Assembly (NCBI GenBank): GCA_903828805.1
Contig: CAIKNO010000274.1
Location: 1-34,413 of the forward strand
From: an uncultured Sandaracinus sp.
Lineage (GTDB): Bacteria; Myxococcota_A; Polyangia; Polyangiales; Sandaracinaceae
Direction of reading: 5' to 3'
DNA: 34,413 bases
Shown here: positions 10,240 to 18,420 of the stretch, one piece after another
Layout: each line of letters begins with the position of its first letter
Numbering within the stretch: position 1 is the first letter of the stretch
The notes under the pieces: generated by a model
Databases searched by the model: none
Seen by the model: only the letters and a program-made list of their open reading frames with translations
Told to the model about the DNA's origin: nothing
Program-made: the position numbers and the translations under genes

Positions 10240-10842
10240 TCACATGGGCAGGGGCGCTGCGCCGTCCGGGGACCCAGCGAACAGCATCGTCGCGGACTCC
10301 GGGCCCGCCCCGCGCTTCGTCGAACCACGCGGGCGGCCCCGCTTGCGAGGAGCCTCGAGCGCAGCGGTGTGCCCGGGGCGGAGCCCGCCGCCGGCGAGCG
10401 TCTCGAGCCGCGTCGAGAGCGCGGGGTCGTGCGCCGAGAACACGCGGGCATAGGCCAGGGCCTGCTGCGCGAGGCCATCGAGCGCGCCCGCGCACCCCGC
10501 GACCGATTGCCGCGCCTGCTCGAGCGCCCGCTCCGCCTCCTCGAGGCGAACCTGCGCCGACACGAGGGCGTCCTCGGCCTCCTCGAGCACCTGGCGATCG
10601 ACGTTGGGAAACCGCACCTCCGCCAGGGGTCCGGCGAAGAGGTCGAGGACGCCCTCGGCGAGCGCCGAGACCGGGCGGCGCGCCGGGCCATCGGACGCCT
10701 GCCCCGCGGGGTGCGACGGCCGCGACGGGGTCTCGGGGTCGAACGACTCCGGCATGTCTTGCGCGGCCTCGTCGGCGCGGGCGGCGAGGGCCGACGCGTT
10801 GAGCGCCGGGTCGGGAGCGAAGGACGGGGAACTCGACGACAT
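10240..10842 (-). CDS. Coiled-coil protein with C-terminal AT-hook
   Basis: This is a 200-residue cytoplasmic protein of no family I can name. Residues 1-55 are a disordered Ser/Pro/Asp-rich tail. A short conserved-looking segment, LAEGVLDLFAGPLAEVRFP, leads into a predicted coiled coil (~84-135) rich in Glu/Ala/Leu heptads. The C-terminus carries KRGRPRGSTKRG (167-178), which contains the GRP core of an AT-hook, a minor-groove DNA-binding motif known from eukaryotic HMGA and from CarD of Myxococcus. The architecture suggests a dimeric or multimeric DNA-associated protein. The ATG at 10842 follows a GAGGAGG site. The gene stands 183 bp before the PEGA gene and 193 bp after the thioesterase stop, so it is probably its own unit. 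The AT-hook is clear; any chromatin role is inference. Confidence 0.8.
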   Translation of the reverse strand: MSSSSPSFAPDPALNASALAARADEAAQDMPESFDPETPSRPSHPAGQASDGPARRPVSALAEGVLDLFAGPLAEVRFPNVDRQVLEEAEDALVSAQVRLEEAERALEQARQSVAGCAGALDGLAQQALAYARVFSAHDPALSTRLETLAGGGLRPGHTAALEAPRKRGRPRGSTKRGAGPESATMLFAGSPDGAAPLPM

Positions 10843-10909
10843 GTTGCCTCCTCGTGGTCGGGCCGGCGGGGTCGCGAAGCGCGGACCGGACGAGCACCTG
10901 AACAAGGTT

Positions 10910-10939
10910 TCAGTATTCACAGGCTTCGCGAGGATGCAA
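10910..10939 (-). promoter_or_regulatory. Candidate promoter in an AT-richer patch upstream of the AT-hook gene
   Basis: The minus strand reads TTGCAT (10934-10939), 18 bp, TACTGA (10910-10915), predicting a start near 10903 and a ~60-nt leader. The patch around 10900-10920 is visibly richer in A/T than its surroundings. The hexamer match is weak. Confidence 0.25.
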
Positions 10940-11035
10940 GCCGATCCGTGCAGCGGGCGCCCGAAGGCGCGTGCCGGAGCGGCCACGCGACGGACGACCC
11001 CGGCAGGGGCGCCGAGCGCCCCGCGTCCTCGGCGT

Positions 11036-11827
11036 TCACTTCACGATGGCGAAGGTCTGCTGGTTCATGCCGACCAGGCGGCCGTCCTGCCAGAGTTCCC
11101 GGAGCTCGACGATGAAGCCATCCCGCTCGGCGACGGCCCGGGCGCGGAGGAAGAAGGGCGCCGCGGCGTCGAGCGAGCGGGGGTCGGTCAGGAACTCCGC
11201 CGTGAAGCTGACCGTCACCATCGGCCGCCAGCCGCTCTCGAGCGCCATCGCCGCCGGCCAGTGCGAGTCGAGCAGCGCGACGATCGCGGGCGCATCGACG
11301 GGCTCGGTGACGCGGCCTCTCACCCATCCCGCGCTCTCCGCAGTCGTGGCCCCCGAGAACGGCATGGGCTCGAGCACCCGGAACTCGTAGTGCTGAGTGA
11401 AGGCCGGGGCGGCGGGCGGCTCGAGCGGGGCCACCGCCACCGCCCCGTGGGCAGGCGGCGACGGAGGATCGGTCGTGATGGGGCGCGCCGGCGCGGCGCG
11501 CGGCAGGCTGAGCAGCGCGTGGCCGACCGCGACCACCTCCCCTGCCTGGAGCATCTCGGCGGCGAGGTTCGACTGCGTCTTCGCCTCGCGGAGTCGGCGC
11601 ACGCGGACCTCGACGGGCCCGGGAACGACGGGCGCGAGGAGATCGCCGGAGAACACCCTCGCAGGCCGCGCCGGATCGGAGGCGGCCTCTTCGATGGCGC
11701 GCAGCAGCGTCCCGAGCACGAGGCCGCCGAACGCGCCGCGACCTTGCTCCCACCCTGCGGGAATCTCGGCGCGAAACACATCCGGCCCGATGAGCTCCAC
11801 CTGCGATGCGAACGAGAAGGCGTCCAT
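11036..11827 (-). CDS. Double-hotdog acyl-CoA thioesterase family protein
   Basis: This 263-residue protein resembles TesB-like, two-hotdog thioesterases. The N-terminal hotdog contains WEQGRGAFGGLVLGTLLRAIE, the long central helix segment of the acyl-CoA thioesterase N-terminal domain. FSGDLLAPVVPGPVEV and a LREAKTQSNLAAEM strand follow. A Pro/Ala-rich bridge (~130-150) leads to the second hotdog, with WVRGR, PAIVALLDSHWPAA, MVTVSFTAEFL and a closing DGRLVGMNQQTFAIV. Such proteins hydrolyse acyl-CoA to free acid and CoA; the substrate length cannot be told. The ATG at 11827 fits the family N-terminus and has no Shine-Dalgarno, but a TAGAAC box lies 8 nt upstream. It is divergent from the IPT/TIG gene across 213 bp. 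Confidence 0.82.
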   Translation of the reverse strand: MDAFSFASQVELIGPDVFRAEIPAGWEQGRGAFGGLVLGTLLRAIEEAASDPARPARVFSGDLLAPVVPGPVEVRVRRLREAKTQSNLAAEMLQAGEVVAVGHALLSLPRAAPARPITTDPPSPPAHGAVAVAPLEPPAAPAFTQHYEFRVLEPMPFSGATTAESAGWVRGRVTEPVDAPAIVALLDSHWPAAMALESGWRPMVTVSFTAEFLTDPRSLDAAAPFFLRARAVAERDGFIVELRELWQDGRLVGMNQQTFAIVK

Positions 11828-12040
11828 GGACGGGGGTTCTATCGCCGACTTCGTCCCTCCGCACGGCTCGTGACGACTCGGCCCCGAGCGCGGAGGAGCG
11901 AGCGTCCGGCTTGTCGCCCGCGTTCGCCGCTCGAGGACCGCTGGCGCATCGAACGCCCGGCCATCGCGGCGGAGTGGGCGTCGCCGTCGTCGACAGGCCC
12001 GACCCGTCGTATCCTTGCGGCCTTCATCAAGGACTCCTCC

Positions 12041-14152
12041 ATGCGCGCCCTCGCCCTCGCCCTCGCGTTCTGTGCCTGCTCCCTCGCGTCGCCCGCCTCC
12101 GCGCAGGTGCGCCAACCCTCTCCCGTGGTGGAGCGGATCGAGCCGAGTTCGGGACCCCCCGGCACGTCGGTCGAGATGGTCGGCCGGTACTTCCGACCCG
12201 ACCAGAGCGTGCAGATCGGCGAGCAGGCCCTCGAGGTCGTTTCGCGCATGCCGAACCGGTGGACGGTCCGCGTGCCTGCGGGCACCCGCAGCGGGCGCGT
12301 CGTCGTGCGCGTCGAAGGGCTGCCGCCGATCGAGGGGCCCGAGTTCAGGGTGCTCGCCGCGCCCCCCGCGCCGGTCATCACCGACGTCCAGCCCCGCACC
12401 GCGGCCCCCGGAGCCGAGGTCCGGATCCTCGGAGAGAACTTCTCCCCTCGGCCCGCGGAGGACCTCGTCACGCTCGGCGCGGTGCCCGTCGTGGTCTCCC
12501 GCAGCAACCCCACCGAGCTCGTCGTGATCGTGCCGCAAGGCGCCCTCACGGGGCGCTTCTCGGTGCGGGTCGCGGGCTCCGGGGAGGCCACCGCGCCGGT
12601 GGATCTCACCCTCGGGGCGGGCTTGTCGGTGGCCACGTTCGTCCCGGCCGTCGGTCCGCCCTCGTCACGCGTGGAGCTGACGGGCGCCGGCTTCTCGACC
12701 CGCGCGACGGAGAACCGCGTGTTCCTCGGCCGCGCCCCGTGCAGGGTGCTCGCATCGACCGCGACGACGCTCTCCATCGAGGTGCCGGCGCAGGCCGCGA
12801 GCGGGGTGTTTCAGGTCGAGGTGCGAGGCGTGGGGCGCGTGTACTCGGCGGCGCCGTTCACCGTGCAGCCGATGCCGACGATCTCCGCGCTCGAGCCGAG
12901 CGCAGGCCCTCCCGGCGCCCAGTTCACGATCCGGGGCGCGCACTTCGGGGGTGACGTCCGGCTCGTGCAGGTCACGGTGGGCGGGGTCACCGCGACCGTG
13001 CGCGGTCTGCGCGAGGGCCGCGAGCTCGTCGTCGAGGTGCCCTCGACGGCCCAGACGGGTCCCGTCGAGGTGAGCGTGAACAGCGTCGGCCCGGCCCGCG
13101 CAGCGCAGGCCTTCACCGTCCTGGTGCCGCTCGGCGTGACGGGCTTCGCGCCCCGCAGCGGCGGCCCCGGCACCGAAGTGCTGCTCAGCGGTCAGGGCTT
13201 CTCGACGACGCTGACCGAGAACCGCGTGACGCTGTCCGGCGCACCATGCGAGGTCGTCTCCTCGACCCCGACCCAGCTGCGGGTCCGGGTGCCCCAGACG
13301 ACGAGCGGCCCCCTGCTCGTCGACGTCACGAACGCCGGCAGCGGACGCACGAGCCAGCCCTTCGTCGTGACCACCCCGCCGCGCGTGCAGTCGTTCGAGC
13401 CCACGCAGGGCGAACCCGGCTCCACCCTCACCCTCCGCGGAGAGGCCTTCGGCACCAACGCGTCGCTCCTCGAGGTGATGCTCGGCGACGCCCGCATGGA
13501 GGTCCGGAGCGCGAGCGAGCGCGAGATCGTCGCGGTCGTGCCCGCAGGCGCGACGAGCGCGCGCCTCCGCGTGACGGTGCGCCTCCAGGGGTCGTCGAGC
13601 CCCGAGGGTGAGTTCCTGGTCATCGGCCCCTTCGCCCTCACCGCCGTCGAGCCGGCCTCGACGTTCGCGGGGCAGTGGGTGACGCTCCGAGGGATCGGGT
13701 TCGGGACGCGTGCCGCCGTCCGGTTCAGCGGCGTCGAGGCACCGGTCACCACCGTGCGGACCGGACCGACGGAGCTGCGTGCCGTCGTCCCGACAGGGGC
13801 GGTCACGGGCCCCGTGACCGTGCGCAGCGAGGACGGCCGGGAGGTCTCGAGCGCGCTCGAACTCGTCCCGCCGCCGCCCGGGCTCGGCATCACGTCCGTC
13901 GAGCCCGTCTGCTTGCAGGGCGGGTGCGCGGTGGTGCTCCGCGGGCACGGCTTCGGCACCCGACCGAACCAGCAGACCGTGACGATCGGCACGGCGCGCG
14001 CGCGCGTCCGGAGGGCCACGCCGACCGCCCTCGAGTTCGACCTGCCGCGCACCCCCGGGACGATGACCATCCGCGTGGAGCGGAGCGGACGCGGCGGTGG
14101 TCGCGCCGAGACCGCGCCGCTCACCATCGAGGCGCCGACGCCGCCGCGGTGA
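12041..14152 (+). CDS. Secreted protein of eight tandem IPT/TIG domains
   Basis: This 703-residue protein is almost wholly repetitive. A signal peptide (cleavage after PASA, ~21) is followed by eight immunoglobulin-like IPT/TIG domains of ~80-87 residues. Each opens with a 'x-I-x-x-(V/L)-x-P-x-x-G-x-P-G' type strand: VERIEPSSGPPG, ITDVQPRTAAPG, ATFVPAVGPPS, ISALEPSAGPPG, VTGFAPRSGGPG, VQSFEPTQGEPG, LTAVEPASTFAG and ITSVEPVCLQGG. G-x-(G/N)-F turns and V(R/E)VP strands recur in each. TIG arrays usually form rods on the cell surface or in secreted proteins. No catalytic domain, lipobox, membrane anchor or LPXTG signal is present. The ATG follows AAGGA at a good distance, and TATCCT lies at 12010-12015. 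The stop codon falls inside the first unit of a 14-bp tandem repeat. Confidence 0.9.
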   Translation: MRALALALAFCACSLASPASAQVRQPSPVVERIEPSSGPPGTSVEMVGRYFRPDQSVQIGEQALEVVSRMPNRWTVRVPAGTRSGRVVVRVEGLPPIEGPEFRVLAAPPAPVITDVQPRTAAPGAEVRILGENFSPRPAEDLVTLGAVPVVVSRSNPTELVVIVPQGALTGRFSVRVAGSGEATAPVDLTLGAGLSVATFVPAVGPPSSRVELTGAGFSTRATENRVFLGRAPCRVLASTATTLSIEVPAQAASGVFQVEVRGVGRVYSAAPFTVQPMPTISALEPSAGPPGAQFTIRGAHFGGDVRLVQVTVGGVTATVRGLREGRELVVEVPSTAQTGPVEVSVNSVGPARAAQAFTVLVPLGVTGFAPRSGGPGTEVLLSGQGFSTTLTENRVTLSGAPCEVVSSTPTQLRVRVPQTTSGPLLVDVTNAGSGRTSQPFVVTTPPRVQSFEPTQGEPGSTLTLRGEAFGTNASLLEVMLGDARMEVRSASEREIVAVVPAGATSARLRVTVRLQGSSSPEGEFLVIGPFALTAVEPASTFAGQWVTLRGIGFGTRAAVRFSGVEAPVTTVRTGPTELRAVVPTGAVTGPVTVRSEDGREVSSALELVPPPPGLGITSVEPVCLQGGCAVVLRGHGFGTRPNQQTVTIGTARARVRRATPTALEFDLPRTPGTMTIRVERSGRGGGRAETAPLTIEAPTPPR

Positions 14153-14311
14153 ACACGCCGCGGTGAACATGCCGCGGTGAACACGCCGCGATGAATACGC
14201 CGCGGTGAACACGCCGCGGTGAACACGCCGCGGTGAACCCGGCGCGCCGAACCCGGCGCGCTGAACACGCCTCGGTGAACACCGCGCGCCGAACCCGGCG
14301 CGCTTGACCCG
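14144..14311. repeat. Tandem 14-bp repeat, 12 units
   Basis: Twelve contiguous units of a 14-bp motif, CCGCGGTGAACACG, run from 14144 to 14311 with no gap. Units 1, 3, 5 and 6 are identical. Units 2 and 4 differ by one and two bases. Units 7-12 drift to forms such as GCGCGCCGAACCCG. The array starts inside the last codons of the IPT/TIG gene, supplying its TGA stop, and ends 4 bp before the cysN stop on the other strand. It therefore fills the entire space between these convergent genes. Most units carry the palindrome CCGCGG. The period is not a multiple of three. Confidence 0.92.
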
Positions 14312-14315
14312 ACGA

Positions 14316-15620
14316 TCAGCGGGGCTCGGAGAGCAGCATCCCGGCCCCGACCGTCTGGTTCGTCGACTCGTCGACGAGCAGGAACGACCCGGTGGTGCGG
14401 TTGCGACGGTACTCGTCGTAGAACAGCGGCGCGGTCGTTCGCAGTTGCACCCGGCCGATGTCGTTCAGCCCGAACTGGGTCACGCCGTCCTCTCGGTGCA
14501 GCGTGTTCATGTCGAGCTTGTACTGGAGGTTCGTCACCATCGCGCGCACCCACCGCGTCGTGTGCTTGATCGCGAGGCGCGAGCGCGCGGTCAACGGCTG
14601 ATCCGACATCCAGCAGACCATCGCATCGAGGTCCTGCCCCACCATCGGCTTGTTCGCCGGGCGGCAGAGCATGTCGCCCCTCGAGACGTCCAGGTTGGTC
14701 TCGAGGTGGACCGTCACGCTGGCGGGCGCGAACGCCTCGTCGACCGGTCCATCGAAGGTGTCGATGCGGGCGATGCGGCTCGTGAAGCCGCTCGGCAGGG
14801 CCATCACCTCGTCGCCCTTCTTGAGGACGCCCCCCGCGACCTGCCCGGCGTAGCCGCGGTAGTCACGGTGCTCGGCGCTCTCGGACTGCGGCCGGATCAC
14901 CCACTGCACCGGGAAGCGCACGTCGATGAGGTTCCGGTCGGAGGCGATGTGCACCGTCTCGAGGTGGTGCAGCAGCGGCGAGCCCTTGTACCAGGGCATG
15001 TTCTCGCTGCGCTCGACGACGTTGTCGCCCTTGAGGGCGCTCACCGGGATGAACGCGATGTCCTGGACGTCGAGCTTGCTCGCGAAGTTGCGGAACTCGC
15101 TCTCGATCTCCCGGAAGCGCGCCTCGCGAAAGTCCACGAGGTCCATCTTGTTCACCGCGAACACGATGTGCGGAATCCGCAGCAGCGAGGCGATGAACGA
15201 GTGCCGCCGCGACTGCTCGACGAGCCCCTTGCGCGCGTCGACGAGCACGATGGCGAGGTTCGCGGTGCTCGCACCGGTCACCATGTTCCGGGTGTACTGG
15301 ATGTGCCCCGGCGTGTCGGCGATGATGAACTTCCGGCGGGGCGTCGCGAAGTAGCGGTACGCGACGTCGATGGTGATGCCCTGCTCGCGCTCGGCGCGGA
15401 GGCCATCGGTCAGCAGCGCGAGGTTCGTGTACTCGTCGCCGCGCCGCCGGGAGACGTCCTCGACGTGCTGGAGCTGGTCCTCGAAGATCGACTTCGTGTC
15501 GTAGAGCAGACGCCCGATGAGCGTGCTCTTCCCGTCGTCGACGCTGCCGCACGTCGAGAAGCGGAGGAGGTCCGCACCCTCCTCCATCGCCACCGGCTCA
15601 CGGACGTTCTGCGGCTCCAT
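14316..15620 (-). CDS. cysN: Sulfate adenylyltransferase subunit 1 (GTPase)
   Basis: CysN is the regulatory GTPase of ATP sulfurylase. It couples GTP hydrolysis to adenosine 5'-phosphosulfate formation by CysD in sulfate activation. The 434-residue protein has the elongation-factor-like G motifs: P-loop GSVDDGKST (25-33), DTPGH switch 2 and NKMD (guanine specificity), followed by two beta-barrel domains. The early motif FSTCGSVDDGKSTLIGRLL is characteristic. The protein ends after the third domain with no APS-kinase (CysC) fusion, and no separate cysC is present in the window. Its ATG comes 1 bp after the cysD stop, so translation is coupled. The 3' end abuts the 14-bp tandem repeat. Confidence 0.96.
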   Translation of the reverse strand: MEPQNVREPVAMEEGADLLRFSTCGSVDDGKSTLIGRLLYDTKSIFEDQLQHVEDVSRRRGDEYTNLALLTDGLRAEREQGITIDVAYRYFATPRRKFIIADTPGHIQYTRNMVTGASTANLAIVLVDARKGLVEQSRRHSFIASLLRIPHIVFAVNKMDLVDFREARFREIESEFRNFASKLDVQDIAFIPVSALKGDNVVERSENMPWYKGSPLLHHLETVHIASDRNLIDVRFPVQWVIRPQSESAEHRDYRGYAGQVAGGVLKKGDEVMALPSGFTSRIARIDTFDGPVDEAFAPASVTVHLETNLDVSRGDMLCRPANKPMVGQDLDAMVCWMSDQPLTARSRLAIKHTTRWVRAMVTNLQYKLDMNTLHREDGVTQFGLNDIGRVQLRTTAPLFYDEYRRNRTTGSFLLVDESTNQTVGAGMLLSEPR

Positions 15621-15621
15621 C

Positions 15622-16530
15622 TCAGAAGTACCCTTCCTTCTTCCGATCCTCCATCGCGGCCTCGGTGAAGCGGTCGTCGGCCCGCGTGGCGCCCCGCTCC
15701 GTCACGCGGGACGCCGCGACCTCCTCGATGACCTGCTCGATCGTCGAGGCGTCGCTCATCACCGCGCCGGTGCAGCTCATGTCGCCGACGGTCCGGAAGC
15801 GCACGGTCTCCTCGAAGGTCGACTCCCCGGGGAGCAGCTCGGTGAAGGGCGCCGTCGCGTAGAGCATGCCGTCGCGTCGGTACACGGTGCGCCGGTGCGA
15901 GAAGTAGATGCTCGGCAGATCGATCTTCTCGCGCTGGATGTACGACCAGACGTCGAGCTCGGTCCAGTTGGAGATCGGGAACACCCGGAAGTGCTCGCCC
16001 TTGCGCAGGCGGGTGTTGTAGAGGCTCCAGAGCTCCGGCCGCTGGTTCTTCGGGTCCCACTGCCCGAACTCGTCCCGATGGCTGAAGATGCGCTCCTTGG
16101 CGCGGGCCCGTTCCTCGTCGCGGCGCGCGCCGCCGATGCACGCGTCGAACTGATGGGCCTCGATGGCGTCGAGCAACGTCGTGGTCTGCAGCCGGTTGCG
16201 CGACGCGCGCGGGCCCTTCTCCTCGACGACGCGCCCCGAGGCGATCGAGTCCTCCACGCGCGCGACGATCAGCCGCTCTCCGAGCTGCTGCGCACGGCGG
16301 TCTCGGTACTCGATGACCTCGGGGAAGTTGTGCCCCGTGTCGACGTGCAGGAACGGAAACGGAAAGCGCGCGGGGCGGAACGCCTTCTCGGCGAGCCGCA
16401 GCAGCACGATCGAGTCCTTGCCGCCCGAGAAGAGGAGACACGGGCGCTCTCGCTCGGCCGCCATCTCGCGGAGGATGTGAATCGCCTCGGCCTCGAGCGC
16501 CCCGAGATGGCTGAGCTGGTAGGAGATCAT
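15622..16530 (-). CDS. cysD: Sulfate adenylyltransferase subunit 2
   Basis: CysD is the catalytic subunit that makes APS from ATP and sulfate, working with CysN. The 302-residue protein has the PP-loop SGGKDS near residue 35, which binds the ATP pyrophosphate. Other family blocks are PFPFLHVDTGHNFPE, CIGGARRDEE, FSHRDEFGQWDPKNQRPELW, FPISNWTELDVW and the C-terminal RKKEGYF. Length and motifs are standard. The ATG at 16530 is the family start; no Shine-Dalgarno is obvious upstream. The 139-bp gap to ruvB contains no recognisable riboswitch or operator. The ruvAB-cysDN order on one strand may allow read-through, but a separate promoter is more likely given the gap. Confidence 0.96.
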   Translation of the reverse strand: MISYQLSHLGALEAEAIHILREMAAERERPCLLFSGGKDSIVLLRLAEKAFRPARFPFPFLHVDTGHNFPEVIEYRDRRAQQLGERLIVARVEDSIASGRVVEEKGPRASRNRLQTTTLLDAIEAHQFDACIGGARRDEERARAKERIFSHRDEFGQWDPKNQRPELWSLYNTRLRKGEHFRVFPISNWTELDVWSYIQREKIDLPSIYFSHRRTVYRRDGMLYATAPFTELLPGESTFEETVRFRTVGDMSCTGAVMSDASTIEQVIEEVAASRVTERGATRADDRFTEAAMEDRKKEGYF

Positions 16531-16669
16531 CGCGTGTTGTCTCGGACGTACCTTCGTTCAGGGCCCGACGCAAGGTTTCCACGTCGGAGAACGGGGCAAT
16601 GGACTCGCCCCGGGTCGCACCTGCCCGATAGCCACGTCCTCGGCCGGCCTCGGGCCCGCGCCCCAACGT

Positions 16670-17722
16670 TCAGAACAGCATGCCCTGGTTGCCCTTCGGC
16701 TCGATGCCGAGGTGACGGTAGGCGCGCTCCGTGGCCATCCGCCCCCGGGCGGTGCGGGCGAGGAAGCCGTGCTGCAGCAGGTAGGGCTCGATGACGTCCT
16801 CGAGGGTGTCCCGCGGCTCGCTCAGCGTCGCCGCCAGGGTCTCGATCCCGACCGGTCCCCCTCGATAGAACTCGATGATCGCGCGCAGGAAGCGGCGGTT
16901 CATCGCGTCGAGTCCGGCCTCGTCGACCTCGAGGCGCTCGAGCGCATCCCGCGCCTTCACGGCGTCGAGGGTGCCGTCTCCGAGCACCTCGGCGAAGTCG
17001 CGGGTCCGCCGCAGCAGACGGTTCGCGATGCGCGGCGTTCCGCGGGCCCGCCGGGCGATCTCGGCGCAGCCCTCGTCGTCGATGTTCACGCCGAGGATCC
17101 CCGCGCTCCGGCGCAGGATGCGCGTCAGGTCCGCCGGGTCGTAGTAGTCGAGACGGCACTCGATGCCGAAGCGCGAGAGCAAGGGGCCCGTGAGCAGCCC
17201 GGTGCGGGTCGTCGCGCCGACCAGAGTGAAGGGAGCGATCGGGATCTGCAGCGTGTTCGCCATCGGGCCGTCGCCGTGCACGATGTCGATACGGAAATCC
17301 TCCATCGCCGTGTAGAGGTTCTCCTCGACCACCGCGCTGAGCCGATGGATCTCGTCGAGGAAGAGCACGTCCCGCTCGCCCAGCTTCGTCAACAACGCCG
17401 CGAGCTGTCCCTTGTGCTCGATGGCCGGGGCGTGCGCGACGTGCATCGTCACGCCGAGCTCGGAGGCGAGGATCGACGCGAGCGTCGTCTTGCCGAGGCC
17501 GGGAGGGCCGAAGAAGAGCACGTGATCGAGCGGGCCGCGGCGCGCCTTCGCGGCCCCGACGTACACCGCGAGGTTCTCGACCAGCCGCGGCTGTCCGACG
17601 AACTCCGCGAAGCGACCGGGCCGGAGCGAGCCCTCGACGCGACGGTCCTCGTCCTCCACGACGGGGGCGGGATCGAGCAGGTTCTGCGGCCGGTCGCCGG
17701 CGTCCTTCGATCGTCTCGCCAT
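16670..17722 (-). CDS. ruvB: Holliday junction branch migration DNA helicase RuvB
   Basis: RuvB is the hexameric AAA+ motor that, with RuvA, drives branch migration of Holliday junctions during recombination and repair. The 350-residue protein has the N-terminal [12 protein letters not shown], Walker [10 protein letters not shown] (72-80), Walker [11 protein letters not shown], the [19 protein letters not shown] block with the arginine finger, and the C-terminal winged-helix motif [17 protein letters not shown]. All catalytic residues are in place. The ATG is 3 bp after the ruvA stop, so the pair is translationally coupled. No ruvC lies next to it in the window. Confidence 0.97.
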   Translation of the reverse strand: MARRSKDAGDRPQNLLDPAPVVEDEDRRVEGSLRPGRFAEFVGQPRLVENLAVYVGAAKARRGPLDHVLFFGPPGLGKTTLASILASELGVTMHVAHAPAIEHKGQLAALLTKLGERDVLFLDEIHRLSAVVEENLYTAMEDFRIDIVHGDGPMANTLQIPIAPFTLVGATTRTGLLTGPLLSRFGIECRLDYYDPADLTRILRRSAGILGVNIDDEGCAEIARRARGTPRIANRLLRRTRDFAEVLGDGTLDAVKARDALERLEVDEAGLDAMNRRFLRAIIEFYRGGPVGIETLAATLSEPRDTLEDVIEPYLLQHGFLARTARGRMATERAYRHLGIEPKGNQGMLF

Positions 17723-17725
17723 GGA

Positions 17726-18355
17726 TCAGGCCATCCCCCCGAGCGCCTCGCGCAGGAGCGCGTCGACCGCTTTTCCCTCCGCGCTCTTGCTGATGGACGT
17801 GACCGCGCGCTCCGCCTCCGAGGGCTTGAATCCCATGCCGATGAGCGCCGAGTGCACCTGCCCGAGGGCGCCGGAGAACGCCGGCGCTCCGCCGCTCGGG
17901 AACGGCGCGGCCACGGACCCGGACGACGATCCGCTCCCGGCCGTCGCGAGGAAGCCCACCTTGTCGCGCAGCTCGAGCAGGAGGCGGTCGGCGATCTTCT
18001 TTCCGACCCCCGGAATTCCCTTGAACCGCGAGCCGTCCTCCCGCGCCACCGCGCGGGCGAGTTCCCCGGCGTCGAGGTGCGAGAGGATGGCCAGCGCGAG
18101 CTTGGGCCCGACCGACGAGATCCCGAGCAGCACCCGGAACGCCGCGCGGTCCTCGGCGGACGCGAACCCGAAGAGGCTGAACGCGTCCTCGCGCACGTGC
18201 GTGTGGACGTGCAGCGTGACGGGCTCGGGTGCGGACGGGAGCTTGCCGAGCGCGCCGAGCGGCACCGACACGTCGTAGCCCACGCCCCCCACGTCGAGCA
18301 CCACGGCGCCGTCGGCCCCTCGCTCCACGATGATTCCTCGAAGACGACCGATCAC
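17726..18355 (-). CDS. ruvA: Holliday junction branch migration protein RuvA
   Basis: RuvA binds four-way DNA junctions as a tetramer and loads RuvB. The 209-residue protein has the OB-fold N-terminus (MIGRLRGIIVER, VGGVGYDVSVP), the helix-hairpin-helix pair (LLGISSVGPKLALAIL and IPGVGKKIADRLLLELRDK), a Ser/Gly-rich flexible linker (~150-165) and the C-terminal RuvB-binding UBA-like domain (ALIGMGFKPSEAERAV). The start codon is GTG. A TAGGGT box lies exactly 6 nt upstream and there is no Shine-Dalgarno, so the transcript may be leaderless. The gene is divergent from the DUF5916 gene across 65 bp. Confidence 0.96.
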   Translation of the reverse strand: MIGRLRGIIVERGADGAVVLDVGGVGYDVSVPLGALGKLPSAPEPVTLHVHTHVREDAFSLFGFASAEDRAAFRVLLGISSVGPKLALAILSHLDAGELARAVAREDGSRFKGIPGVGKKIADRLLLELRDKVGFLATAGSGSSSGSVAAPFPSGGAPAFSGALGQVHSALIGMGFKPSEAERAVTSISKSAEGKAVDALLREALGGMA

Positions 18356-18361
18356 GGCAGC

Positions 18362-18367
18362 ACCCTA
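18362..18367 (-). promoter_or_regulatory. -10-like TAGGGT box for possible leaderless ruvA transcript
   Basis: On the minus strand, TAGGGT is followed by six bases and then the GTG start of ruvA at 18355. No ribosome binding site lies between. This is the spacing expected for transcription starting at the first base of the start codon. Confidence 0.3.
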
Positions 18368-18420
18368 CCACGAGGCCCCCTCGTCCTGCCGGTCGGACGA
18401 CGGTACAACCGGGCCCTCCG

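Noticed and set aside
7153-11115. Very long plus-strand open frame (1320 codons) and a 1217-codon minus frame at 7244-10897
   Set aside because: Both overlap tmk, the six-PEGA gene and the AT-hook gene, which have ribosome sites, signal peptides and recognisable domains. The long frames translate to Arg/Ala/His-rich low-complexity sequence.
10604-12040. In-frame 5' extension of the IPT/TIG gene giving an 1182-residue protein
   Set aside because: The extension runs antisense through the AT-hook and thioesterase genes and would bury the signal peptide. The ATG at 12041 has a ribosome site and starts a classic signal sequence.
14144-14311. CRISPR array
   Set aside because: The units are 14 bp and contiguous with no unique spacers, and no cas genes are present.
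16531-16666. Possible short peptide upstream of cysD (reading DVETLRRALNEG on the minus strand)
   Set aside because: It looks helical, but it is out of frame with cysD, has no ribosome site, and overruns the cysD start with no stop. Judged chance.
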